DNA of 64,000 bases from Candidatus Edwardsbacteria bacterium (lineage in GTDB: Bacteria > Edwardsbacteria > AC1 > EtOH8). Position 1 is the stretch's first letter, and each line of letters opens with the position of its first letter. The stretch covers positions 1-64,000 of the forward strand of contig JAVHLB010000012.1 of assembly GCA_031082425.1 (NCBI GenBank), written 5' to 3'. The notes beneath the pieces are model-generated. The model saw only the letters and a list, made by a program, of their open reading frames with translations, had not been told where the DNA came from and made no database searches. Positions 26,601-32,435 of this stretch are shown in pieces. A program made the translations under genes and the position numbers.

Positions 26601-28057
26601 GTCTCGAAGACCGCCTGGGGCAGAGAGTCGGCCAATTCCCGGTATTTCAGCTCGCTTTCCTTAAGGGTGGCCTGGGATAGTTTGAGCGCCAGCTCGCTGT
26701 TCTTCCTTTCGGTGATGTTGCGCGAATTTATGACCAGGCCGTTTACCGCTGGATTGTTTAACAGATTGATGCCGGTGGCGTCCAGGGTTTGCCAGGATCC
26801 GTTCTTGTGCCTGAACCTCAGCTCCAGCCTGATTGATTTCCCGGGAGCCAGCAGCTCCTGGTTGAACCTCACTATCAACCCCGGGACATCCTCGGGATGG
26901 ATGAAATCGAACACATTTTTTCCCACCAGCTCCTCGGGCTGGTAGCCCAGTTCCTGGGCGGCCGAAAGACTTTTGAATTTGATGATGCCTTCGGCGTCCA
27001 GAATGGTGATGATCTCGGAGGTGTTGTCTATGATAGCCTTGAAATAATCCTGGGTGAATTTGATATCCTCCTCGGTCCTGACCCTAGCCAGGGCCATGGC
27101 CGACTGGTTGATGAAATTCTCCATCAGGTCCTGGCTCAGTTCATCGTCCCTCCCCAGTTGGCAGATGATCACGGCCCCCAGGATATGCTGCCCGCAGTAA
27201 AGCCCCATCCCGTAGACCTGGGCGATCCCCAGGCCCGAGATCAGGGCATTTATCAGCTTGGCGGTGAACCCGCCGAAGGAGGCCTCGGACAGCCCGCCCT
27301 TAAGCGTTTGCAGCCGCCCCATCCGGAAATTCTTGATGATCCTGGGCGGGATGTCACTGAATTTCAGCCGGCCGGCCTTTTTTCCCAAAAGCTCATTGAT
27401 CTTTTTAAGGCTGGCCAAGGATCCCCCCAGCTCCCTGACGGTCAGGCTGGAATCACTGCTGTCGAATGAGCTGACCGCGGTGACCGCATTGCCGGCCAGT
27501 TTGCTGATGCCCTGGCTGATCAGCTTGAATATCTGCCCCTCGTCCGTGGTCTTGGCCAGCTGCATGGCGATCTCCGAAATGGCGCCCTTGTCTTTCAACA
27601 GCCTGGTCTCCCGTTCCAATATCCTCATGTTTTCGGTAATATCCCGGCTGACCTCCACCACCGATACTACCTTGCCCTTGTCATCCTTGATGGGGTGGCT
27701 GCTTACCTGCCATACCCGGCCGTCCTTCGAGACCATCTCCTTTGACTGGATGGTGCCTGACTTGCGGGCCAGCACCGTGGGGCAATCCCGGCAGTCGGAG
27801 GAGGTCCTGCCCCAGAGTCTATAGCATTGCTGGCCTATGATATCATCGGCTTTCCTGCCCAGAGAGGCAACCGCTGCCTGGTTGGCCCAGGTAACCCTGT
27901 TGTGCATATCAAGCTGAATGATATTATCCGAGATATTGTTCAGCACCACATCGGAACAGGGGACAACGGCCGCGGCAACGGCCGTTTTCTTTTTCGACTG
28001 GCCCTTGGCAGAGCTTGTCGCTTTGGGTCTTTTTGCCTTGGGGTCTTTTTTCTTCAT
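20624..28057 (-). CDS. giant multi-PAS/GAF HD-GYP phosphodiesterase
   Basis: At 2,477 residues this is among the longest proteins in the window. About fifteen PAS/PAC units fill residues ~36-2115, with one GAF near 165-330 and another near 2120-2290. A C-terminal HD-GYP domain occupies ~2295-2470. HD-GYP motifs are LLHDIGKLG, CHHEYYDGSGYPRGIKG and ADAFEAMTSDRPYR; the family hydrolyses c-di-GMP. No membrane segment is evident. The first PAS contains a Cys-rich stretch (SSDCRDCP). PAS repeats starting EYQYRSTIDSLGDSIHVVD and EYQYRTTIDSLGDAIHVVD are close copies, and so are YRQIFDGVAEGIYRST and YRQIFEGISEGIYRST, so a block of PAS units was duplicated. The ATG overlaps the purD stop (ATGA) and the GGDEF gene follows by one base. 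Confidence 0.92.
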   Translation of the reverse strand: MKKKDPKAKRPKATSSAKGQSKKKTAVAAAVVPCSDVVLNNISDNIIQLDMHNRVTWANQAAVASLGRKADDIIGQQCYRLWGRTSSDCRDCPTVLARKSGTIQSKEMVSKDGRVWQVSSHPIKDDKGKVVSVVEVSRDITENMRILERETRLLKDKGAISEIAMQLAKTTDEGQIFKLISQGISKLAGNAVTAVSSFDSSDSSLTVRELGGSLASLKKINELLGKKAGRLKFSDIPPRIIKNFRMGRLQTLKGGLSEASFGGFTAKLINALISGLGIAQVYGMGLYCGQHILGAVIICQLGRDDELSQDLMENFINQSAMALARVRTEEDIKFTQDYFKAIIDNTSEIITILDAEGIIKFKSLSAAQELGYQPEELVGKNVFDFIHPEDVPGLIVRFNQELLAPGKSIRLELRFRHKNGSWQTLDATGINLLNNPAVNGLVINSRNITERKNSELALKLSQATLKESELKYRELADSLPQAVFETDRSGNLTYGNLVALEKFAYHRADLDRGLNIFQMVIPEDRKRARENFNRRAQGGEAEEQGYTALTKDGRRFSASIYATPILKNGKFDGFRGVVVDISDSKAYSDELQKIQLRLKHLLTASPAVIYSVIPEKDFQVTYVSENVSSVLGYGAEEFLKEDHFWTERIHPDDIKKFKADERILLRQGHHIFEYRLRHKDGGYRWIRDGMRIIFGNKGQPSEGIGYLVDITDLKQVEDRLVDERDIVKSIFDSSPDALIVSDLDGNIRDCNQAALKMLGMAGPLEPGQANIISMVDNISRERFSEIKKHILKNGSFRDLSFILVGKKGARILAEATISLVREAGSDSAFFVSTIRDVGERKRMEAALKDSEEKHRLLLDSIHSPILALDQEMRVLYCNKGYFDIIGKQIRELVGQKLLEVYPSFKATKSYQAYRKCLETGQPQQVEGKFNNRYLKVAVYPTQWGLLAVADDATENRLAHEQLEESRRKLETLMGNLPGMVYRCRNDKDWPMEITNQGCRELTGYQPDEIIANKAVSFSQMIHPQDREMVWDEIQNAVQKKQAYQLIYRIIARDGTEKWVWEQGQGVYDDKGSLQALEGFISDISERKRAEDALHTSEYQYRSTIDSLGDSIHVVDAKLSIMLTNQAFKDWNKRMGLTSEAVGRNIFDIYPYLPKDKVLKEYQKVFQGGKVMVTIEENSVNKNRIITETRKIPISENGKVVRVITAVRDITESKLAEEALRETETRLVALSDNIPNGLVYQIDSGVDGQQRNFTYISAGVEHLHGVTAQEVMEDAEAIYGQVAQEDREMLVEREAAAVKQMSSLSAEVRMRKPSGMVRWSLFISSPRRLPNKHLLWDGIEIDITESKQAQEKLKESEANYRALFDQASDGIMFMSIDGSRLIVNDSFARMHGYGSRAEMEHIRLEDLDTPGSAKLAPERLRRMIDGEALHFEVEHFHKDGHPFFLQVSCSVIRVGEQSYFLGFHQDISQRKLAEEALQETKEMYSGLIEATDTGFVVIDAAGRVQDANAEYVRMAGFSTLHEILGRPVTEWTAPHDLQRNQKEVENCVRGGSVRMLEIDYQHRDGTIIPIEINATVVQRGSGPVILTLCRDITGRKLAEKKLKDSENQYRQIFDGVAEGIYRSTPEGKVLMVNPALVRMLGYSSAEELMHRDIANEGYADMKIRQQFLDQIEKDGTVSNLISEWRRKDGSLMVSRENAHAVRDPSGNTLYYEGTVEDITEKSRAEEALRSSEYQYRTTIDSLGDAIHVVDRDLRIILANRLFMQWCRDLKLTPEVINKDVFEVCPFLTQQVREEYETVFRTQKVFVSQEKNQVAGRSIFTETRKVPILENDRVIRVITMIRDITEQKEAESAGKQNEQRYKILADSSPDLVFVIDRRARIKYANNRAASVVGLAGEQAIGRNLAEFFPQHINQVQQEQLLGVFEKGRAAHYELPTPVGDRMMWLETWLVPLNDESGMVHEVMGVCRDLTDRINMENALKDSEEKYRQIFEGISEGIYRSTNEGKLLFANPSLIRMLGYKSPEDVQGLDLNNSVYLDKKTRERFIRQIEQNGEVMGFEAELRSKDGTVRTVRENARLVKDESGRPLYYEGTLEDITVRKKAELSLKSEKDKLEHLFKVGLAVARAQTLQEKLDLTIKGIADCRLFHKAVMVLEDNGCRSHIAQYGLRAEEVENIEKSPVNDAQHKAKIFLDKYRRSNSYFIPHSDAEVHKYFAARFVSQNYQSNGTWHRDDVLIVPLVIKGVNVGYLSVDEPWDGNIPGIETVHLLELFANQAAIAIENIRLYNDLERSYYDTLKAFVAAMDAKDPYTKGHSENVRHYALKIARHIGLSEDKLRLVDYSSLLHDIGKLGIREDILAKPDVLSTAEFQEVKLHPVIGSRLVLEIDALSHTGEVIYCHHEYYDGSGYPRGIKGDDIPLEARIIAVADAFEAMTSDRPYRKAFSFQVALQRLQDAAGTQFDHKIVNAFTELFRRESGIKEGE

Positions 28058-29322
28058 GACAGGCCCTTTCGACCGATATCCTTGCGGAAATGCATATCCT
28101 TGAAATGTATTTTCGACAATGCGCTGTATCCTTTTTCTAAAGATTCTTTCAGGGCTTTCGCCACGGCGGTCAGACCCAGCACCCGGCCGCCGGAGGTAAC
28201 TATGTTACCGTTCCCCCTTTTGGTCCCGGCCTGAAATATCACGATGCCATCCTCAGCCCCGGCCTGATCCAGGCCGCTGACTTCAAACCCTTTTTGATAA
28301 CTGCCGGGATACCCGCCCGAGGCGGCCACGATGCAGCAGGCGGAATCATTGCTCCATTTGATATCCAATTCGGGCAGCCGCCCGTCGATGCAGGCTTTTA
28401 TTATCTCCAGCAGATCCGTCTCCAGCAGCCGCATATAGCTCTGGGTCTCGGGATCTCCGAACCGGGCGTTGAACTCCAGGACCTTGAAACCCTCTTTGGT
28501 ATATATCAGCCCCGGGTACAGACAGCCGGTGAAAGGGTTGCCGTCGTCGGCCAGGGCTTTGATGATGGGATCGACGATGCTGGTTTGAATATTGCCTATC
28601 ATCTCTGCGCTGACCCACGGCACCGGGGCATAGGTCCCCATCCCGCCGGTGTTCGGCCCCTGGTCGCCGTCATAGGCCGCCTTGTGATCCTGGGCGGCGG
28701 GGAACGATTTGGCGGTATGACCGTCACAGAAGGCATGGATGGAGACCTCCTGCCCCTGCAAAAATTCCTCGATGATCACTTTCCTGCCGGCTTTGCCGAA
28801 ACTATCATCCACCATCATGGATTTGATCGCCTGCCCGGCCTGGTCGGAGGAATGGCAGATAATCACGCCCTTGCCCAGGGCCAGTCCGTCGGCCTTTATC
28901 ACCAACGGGTATTTCTGCGAAGCAAGATATTCCAGTGCTTTCTGATGGTCGTCGAACTCGGCATATTTCGCCGTGGGAATGCCGGCCTGGGCCATCAGCC
29001 GCTTGGCATAGCTCTTGGAGGATTCTATCCGGGCGGCCTTTTGGGTCGGCCCGAATATTTTCAGCCCGGCCTTTTGGAAGAGGTCCACCACCCCGGCGGC
29101 CAGGCAATCGTCCGGCCCCACAATGGTGAAATCCACCTGCTGTTTCAGGGCAAAATCCCTTAAGGCTTCCAGCTTGTCAGCTGTAATGTCCACACATTCG
29201 GCGATCTGGGCCATGCCGGGATTGCCCGGGGCGCAGTATATTTTCTTTATTTTGGGGCTTTGTGCCAGCTTCCAGGCCAAGGCATGCTCCCGCCCCCCGG
29301 AGCCGATGATAAAAATTTTCAT
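28054..29322 (-). CDS. purD: phosphoribosylamine-glycine ligase
   Basis: PurD joins phosphoribosylamine and glycine with ATP to make GAR, the second step of purine synthesis. The 422 residues start MKIFIIGSGGREHALAWKL. They include GPDDCLAAGVVD, the ATP-grasp stretch YPLVIKADGLALGKGV, PNTGGMGTYAP and LEFNARFGDPETQ, all family signatures. It is the first gene of a long minus-strand run, overlapping the giant HD-GYP gene by 4 bases. A good promoter ends 8 bases before the ATG, so the message may be leaderless. The coupling of purine synthesis to nucleotide second-messenger genes is unusual but could be incidental. Confidence 0.97.
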   Translation of the reverse strand: MKIFIIGSGGREHALAWKLAQSPKIKKIYCAPGNPGMAQIAECVDITADKLEALRDFALKQQVDFTIVGPDDCLAAGVVDLFQKAGLKIFGPTQKAARIESSKSYAKRLMAQAGIPTAKYAEFDDHQKALEYLASQKYPLVIKADGLALGKGVIICHSSDQAGQAIKSMMVDDSFGKAGRKVIIEEFLQGQEVSIHAFCDGHTAKSFPAAQDHKAAYDGDQGPNTGGMGTYAPVPWVSAEMIGNIQTSIVDPIIKALADDGNPFTGCLYPGLIYTKEGFKVLEFNARFGDPETQSYMRLLETDLLEIIKACIDGRLPELDIKWSNDSACCIVAASGGYPGSYQKGFEVSGLDQAGAEDGIVIFQAGTKRGNGNIVTSGGRVLGLTAVAKALKESLEKGYSALSKIHFKDMHFRKDIGRKGLS

Positions 29323-29330
29323 AACATTTT

Positions 29331-29360
29331 ATGATATCACGAATTAACTGGCAATGTCAA
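29331..29360 (-). promoter_or_regulatory. promoter of purD operon
   Basis: TTGACA (29355-29360) and TATCAT (29331-29336) on the minus strand are separated by 18 bases. The -10 ends only 8 bases before the purD ATG at 29322. This predicts transcription starting at or within a base or two of the start codon, and no ribosome binding site is present. Confidence 0.75.
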
Positions 29361-29380
29361 ACAAAAAAGTCATCGAAAAG

Positions 29381-29413
29381 CCAATAAGAAAAGCCCTGGC
29401 AAAATACCAGGGC
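29381..29413 (-). terminator. intrinsic terminator of the transposase gene
   Basis: A perfect 7-bp stem GCCCTGG / CCAGGGC (29393-29399 and 29407-29413) with a 7-base loop is followed on the minus strand by TTTTCTTATTGG. It lies between the transposase gene and purD and would insulate purD from upstream transcription. Confidence 0.75.
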
Positions 29414-29464
29414 CCGTCAAGAGTATTTTTACTCTAATAATATGAATCCTGACCACGCCCATTG

Positions 29465-29516
29465 CCCCATCTAACACTTGCCACGACCTGAAGGTCGTGG
29501 CAAGTGTTAGATGGGG
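29465..29516. repeat. perfect 52-base palindrome of the REP family
   Basis: A 25-bp perfect stem with a 2-base loop (GA). The core GCCACGACCT / AGGTCGTGGC is shared with hairpins at 30027-30054 (variant) and 30176-30197. It lies just downstream of the transposase gene, followed within a few bases by a small GGCT-TC-AGCC hairpin. Such paired palindromes near a RAYT gene are the expected REP substrates. Confidence 0.9.
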
Positions 29517-29534
29517 ATGCGGCTTCAGCCAAAA

Positions 29535-29963
29535 TCATTTCACCTCAAACCCATACGCCTTTATAAACTCCTCATATTCTTCCGAAAACAGTGTTTTCCT
29601 ATGATGCTCCTCCTGGTTGGCAATATACATTCTCACCTTTTCCACCCCCGACTGGCTGACCGACAGGGCGATATACTCATCCTGCCATTCAAATTTATGT
29701 TTCAACAAACCTTGTTTGTTTACCCAAAACGAAGATTCACCTTTTATCAGCATTACCGTTTTGGCAATGGTCTGCTCCGTGCCGAGCGAGACAAGAATGT
29801 GAATATGGTCCTTTACGCAGTTTATAGCGTCTATGTAAATGCCCTTTTGCCTGCTGTTTTCCTTGATGTGCTGAAGCAACAGGGGCCTTATTTCGGCTGT
29901 AATTATCGGCTGCCGGTTCTTGGTGGACCAGATCAGATGTATCATTACCTTGGTGTAGGGCAT
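29535..29963 (-). CDS. REP-associated tyrosine transposase (RAYT, Y1_Tnp)
   Basis: This 142-residue HUH-type single-strand transposase belongs to the IS200/RAYT superfamily. The HUH motif appears as KDHIHILVSL (about residues 54-63). The likely catalytic Tyr lies in VRMYIANQEEHH near residue 115-125. The start is ATG 29963 (MPYTKVMIHLIWSTKNRQP); the open frame extends upstream but without family similarity. Small size, a single copy and flanking palindromes that share sequence with each other fit a RAYT that moves or maintains REP elements, rather than a full IS200 insertion. The gene is moderately AT-rich. Confidence 0.9.
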   Translation of the reverse strand: MPYTKVMIHLIWSTKNRQPIITAEIRPLLLQHIKENSRQKGIYIDAINCVKDHIHILVSLGTEQTIAKTVMLIKGESSFWVNKQGLLKHKFEWQDEYIALSVSQSGVEKVRMYIANQEEHHRKTLFSEEYEEFIKAYGFEVK

Positions 29964-29996
29964 GTCCCCTCTCTTGCTCCTGCGGTTCAGGCTGGT

Positions 29997-30054
29997 TTCG
30001 GCTAAAGCCGGTGTAATTCCTTTTCCATTGCCACGATCTGAAGATCGTGGCAAT
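29997..30054. repeat. REP hairpin pair upstream of the transposase
   Basis: A small hairpin CGGCT-AA-AGCCG (29999-30010) is followed by a perfect 13-bp palindrome at 30027-30054 (ATTGCCACGATCT / AGATCGTGGCAAT, loop GA). Both resemble the elements at 29465-29530 and 30176-30233, so each side of the transposase carries a long and a short hairpin. Confidence 0.85.
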
Positions 30055-30175
30055 TCATCATATTTTGCCCAATAAAAGTCCCTTGTTTTCCCTTTTTGCC
30101 CCAAGCTATTTGTTAGTTGCCACGCGTTTACGCCTATAAGCCCTGTGTTTCCCCAAATTGCCGTGGCCTTCATTT

Positions 30176-30233
30176 GCCACGACCTTTAGGTCGTGGCCCC
30201 TTTCCCCCAAAAATATATTCGGCTTTAGCCGAA
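30176..30233. repeat. third REP hairpin pair
   Basis: GCCACGACCT-TT-AGGTCGTGGC (30176-30197) is followed by TTCGGCT-TT-AGCCGAA (30218-30233). The pairing of a GTCGTGGC-type hairpin with a CGGCT/AGCCG-type hairpin is the same as in the other two copies. The 406-base stretch 29964-30369 holds these hairpins and the ispE promoter but no gene that I can support. Confidence 0.85.
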
Positions 30234-30332
30234 ATTCCATCTCCTTCTGTCTGCCCGTTTATTTGTGCAATTGTAATTATCCCGCCTGTTTTTGTCAAGA
30301 CAAATAAACGCATCGGACATTTAACATTTTCG

Positions 30333-30362
30333 TTGAGTTTCCCCGGCTCCTTATGCTACAAT
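30333..30362 (+). promoter_or_regulatory. promoter of ispE
   Basis: TTGAGT (30333-30338) and TACAAT (30357-30362) are 18 bases apart, with TG placed as an extended -10. Only seven bases separate the -10 from the ispE ATG at 30370, so the transcript is probably leaderless. No Shine-Dalgarno site is present. Confidence 0.7.
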
Positions 30363-30369
30363 CAGGGCT

Positions 30370-31302
30370 ATGCGAAAACTGAAGATCAAGGCCTACGCCA
30401 AACTCAACCTGACCCTCAAGATCCTGGGGCTTCGCCCCGACGGATATCACGATATCGATTCCGTCTTCCACTGCATATCACTGCATGACGAATTGGCCCT
30501 ATCCCCCCGAAAGGACGGCAGGATAATCCTCAAATGCAATGACCCCAAACTGCCGACCGATGGTTCCAATCTGGCCTACCGGGCAGCCCTGACACTCAGG
30601 ACCCTGGCGCTAAAAAAGCACCCTGATAAAAGGGCCCTCGGCGCAACCATCTCACTTAAAAAGAACATTCCGATAGGAGCCGGCCTGGGCGGCGGGTCGT
30701 CGGATGCCGCCGCGGTCCTGCTGGGGCTTAAAGAACTGTGGGGGCTGAAAGATCTGGCCCCGTCCCGCCTGAAGAGAGCGGCTGCATCCCTGGGATCGGA
30801 TGTCCCCTTCTTTTTGAGGGGAGGCACCGCCCATGTCACCGGAAGAGGCGAAAAGGTCAGGGTCCGGAAATGCTCCCAGGAATACCATTTCGTTTTAGTA
30901 TATCCGGGATTTCCGGTATCCACCGCCTGGGCTTATAAAAATCACAAAATCACAAAAAACAGGTTGACAAAAGAACCTAAATTTAGTAAAATGTTTCTGG
31001 AGTCATGCGGAATGGGAAAACCCGCCGTTGACATCTTCGGTTATTTGAGCAACGATCTGGAACCGGCTGTTATCCCATATCATCCGCGGATCTCCAGGGT
31101 AAAAGCCGATCTGCTGAAAGCCGGAGCTTTAGGCAGCCTGATGTCTGGCAGCGGCTCTTCTGTTTTCGGCCTCTTTTCCGATGCCGTTTCGGCCGAGAAA
31201 GCTTATAGTAAAATTTCAAAGATCTGGCCCGGCAGTTTCCTGGCCCACAGCCTATCCTCGGGAAAACAACTCGATAGATTTATACCGAACCAATCCAAAT
31301 AA
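30370..31302 (+). CDS. ispE: 4-diphosphocytidyl-2-C-methyl-D-erythritol kinase
   Basis: IspE phosphorylates CDP-ME with ATP, the step between IspD and IspF in the MEP pathway. It is a GHMP kinase of 310 residues. Signatures are IKAYAKLNLTLKILGLRPDGYH at the start, the ATP loop IPIGAGLGGGSSDAAAVL (about 100-117), and LMSGSGSSVFGLF near residue 257. It begins the ispE-spoVG-prs-rplY-pth run that recalls the Firmicutes order. It is separated by 26 kb from ispD-ispF. Confidence 0.97.
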   Translation: MRKLKIKAYAKLNLTLKILGLRPDGYHDIDSVFHCISLHDELALSPRKDGRIILKCNDPKLPTDGSNLAYRAALTLRTLALKKHPDKRALGATISLKKNIPIGAGLGGGSSDAAAVLLGLKELWGLKDLAPSRLKRAAASLGSDVPFFLRGGTAHVTGRGEKVRVRKCSQEYHFVLVYPGFPVSTAWAYKNHKITKNRLTKEPKFSKMFLESCGMGKPAVDIFGYLSNDLEPAVIPYHPRISRVKADLLKAGALGSLMSGSGSSVFGLFSDAVSAEKAYSKISKIWPGSFLAHSLSSGKQLDRFIPNQSK

Positions 31303-31340
31303 CTCAACTACTAACATCGGCTACGGAAGGTAAAACATCT

Positions 31341-31640
31341 ATGCAGATCACCGAGATCAGGGTATCGCTGCGCCAGGGCGGCAACGACAAGCTGTTGGCT
31401 TTTGCCAACGTGACTTTCGACAACGCCTTTGCAGTGAGGGGCATCAAGATCATCCAGGGGAACAACGGGCCGTTCATCGCCATGCCCAGCCGCAAGATGG
31501 CCGACGGAACCTACAAGGATGTGGCCCACCCCATCAACGCCGAGACCCGGCAGATGTTGGAAAAGGCCATCCTCGACGAGTATCACAAGACCCTCAAAGA
31601 AGCTCCGGCCGCCGCCAGGGAGGAAGTTCCGGTAGACTAA
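31341..31640 (+). CDS. spoVG: SpoVG-family regulatory protein
   Basis: This 99-residue protein starts MQITEIRVSLRQGGNDKLLA and contains FAVRGIKIIQGNNGPFIAMPSRK, the SpoVG core. SpoVG proteins bind DNA and RNA and act as global regulators in Firmicutes and spirochaetes; outside spore-formers the targets are unknown. A GGAAGG site precedes the ATG at 31341. The neighbours (ispE, prs, rplY, pth) match the order around spoVG in Bacillus, although glmU is missing. Confidence 0.95.
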   Translation: MQITEIRVSLRQGGNDKLLAFANVTFDNAFAVRGIKIIQGNNGPFIAMPSRKMADGTYKDVAHPINAETRQMLEKAILDEYHKTLKEAPAAAREEVPVD

Positions 31641-31688
31641 ATTCGTTGATCTTTGGATTGAAATAAATTTCCGGACCGGGAAACCGAC

Positions 31689-31794
31689 GGTTGACAGTAG
31701 GTCGTCGCGTTCCCTGCTGTTATGCAGGAAACATCTCCATGCGGCTTACTTAATAGCTTGACTATTTCAAGCAGCCTGTTGTCAGCTTTTTTAT
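31689..31794 (+). ncRNA. candidate structured RNA downstream of spoVG
   Basis: The 13-base arms 31689-31701 and 31775-31787 can pair along their whole length (four pairs are G-U), closing a domain of about 100 bases. Inside are hairpins CCTGC/GCAGG (31713-31728) and GCTTGA/TCAAGC (31756-31772). A T-run TTTTTTATT follows the closing stem directly, as in an intrinsic terminator. This could be a small RNA or the structured 3' end of the ispE-spoVG transcript. I do not match it to a known RNA family. It is not the signal-recognition RNA, since the GGAAG tetraloop motif is missing. Confidence 0.4.
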
Positions 31795-31883
31795 TGCCCC
31801 CGGCATGGTTTAACCGCAAAGGCACCAAGAGAAATTGATCCCTTGGGCGGCAAGTCCGACAGCGGCTTAACCCCGGCAAAATA

Positions 31884-31931
31884 TTCAAAACCGGCCAGGG
31901 CCGGGAGTTCTTGGATAAAGTAATAAAATAA
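31884..31931 (+). pseudogene. remnant of a GIY-YIG gene (C-terminus only)
   Basis: Read in frame this gives FKTGQGREFLDKVIK and a stop, which is the last 15 residues of the intact GIY-YIG protein at 32083 with one change. No earlier part of the gene is recognisable. It is followed seven bases later by a truncated tRNA-Gln, exactly as the intact gene is followed by the intact tRNA-Gln, so the pair is a partial duplicate. Confidence 0.8.
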
Positions 31932-31937
31932 AACTAT

Positions 31938-31992
31938 TCGGGGGTCGTCCAATTGGCAGGACACCAGCCTTTGGAGCTGAGAACCAGGGTTC
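31938..31992 (+). pseudogene. truncated tRNA-Gln copy
   Basis: These 55 bases are identical to the first 55 bases of the tRNA-Gln at 32330. The identity ends in the T-loop (after GGTTC), and the following bases do not restore the T-stem, acceptor stem or CCA. It cannot fold into a tRNA. The break point within the T-arm is typical of tRNA-associated integration or recombination events. Confidence 0.9.
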
Positions 31993-32082
31993 TCCGCCGG
32001 CTGGGATGATAATAGTAAAGCGGCGGCGGATCTGCCGTCGCTCTGCGGCAAAGCTTGTCTGCCGGCAGAGAGTCCCTAAAAA

Positions 32083-32325
32083 ATGCCATATTTTGCTTAT
32101 ATTTTAAAAAGCGTCTCTTTGGGCACTAGATATATCGGGTCTACCGCCGATATTGATAAGAGATTGACGGAGCATAATGACGGAAAGTGCCCTTACACTA
32201 GGAATAGGCGGCCGTGGGTTTTGGTTTACAGCGAAGAATTTGCGTCCTTGGCTGGTGCCAGGAAACGCGAAAGATTTCTCAAAACTGGCCAGGGCAGGGA
32301 ATTCTTGGATAAAATAATCAAATGA
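32083..32325 (+). CDS. small GIY-YIG endonuclease-like protein (UPF0213 type)
   Basis: This 80-residue single-domain GIY-YIG nuclease fold protein has the motif YILKSVSLGTRYIGSTAD (a YIL...RYIG form of GIY...YIG) and a downstream Arg in DKRLTEHN. A conserved LVYSEEFASLAGARKRERFLK follows. Stand-alone UPF0213 proteins are common in bacteria and of uncertain role; some are thought to be remnants of homing or repair nucleases. The gene ends five bases before tRNA-Gln, and the same layout is repeated in the degraded copy upstream. That pairing suggests nuclease and tRNA moved together. Confidence 0.88.
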   Translation: MPYFAYILKSVSLGTRYIGSTADIDKRLTEHNDGKCPYTRNRRPWVLVYSEEFASLAGARKRERFLKTGQGREFLDKIIK

Positions 32326-32329
32326 TCAT

Positions 32330-32404
32330 TCGGGGGTCGTCCAATTGGCAGGACACCAGCCTTTGGAGCTGAGAACCAGGGTTCGAGTCCCTGCCCCTGA
32401 GCCA
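32330..32404 (+). tRNA. tRNA-Gln (anticodon TTG)
   Basis: A complete cloverleaf can be drawn. The 7-bp acceptor stem (32330-32336 with 32394-32400) includes one G-T pair. The D-stem is GTCC/GGAC and the anticodon loop is CTTTGGA with anticodon TTG. The T-arm is CAGGG-TTCGAGT-CCCTG, followed by discriminator G and an encoded CCA. The anticodon stem has one C-A mismatch at its outer pair. A copy of its first 55 bases lies 392 bases upstream. It may be co-transcribed with prs, which starts 31 bases later. Confidence 0.95.
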
Positions 32405-32435
32405 TAATTAAGATACATTTAGCGAGGATCGAAAA

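Noticed and set aside
28054..29413. purine riboswitch upstream of purD
   Set aside because: The promoter lies 8 bases from the start codon, leaving no leader in which a riboswitch could fold.
29964..30173. N-terminal extension of the transposase
   Set aside because: It would read through two REP hairpins and does not resemble the Y1 family, which starts at MPYTKVM.
29465..30233. CRISPR array
   Set aside because: The repeated palindromes are unevenly spaced, few in number and flank a transposase; no cas gene is present.
31689..31794. signal recognition particle RNA or 6S RNA
   Set aside because: The characteristic GGAAG tetraloop of SRP RNA and the large central bubble of 6S RNA are missing; the length is also short for 6S.
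31884..32404. two working tRNA-Gln genes
   Set aside because: Only the downstream copy has the T-stem, acceptor stem and CCA. The upstream one stops after 55 bases.
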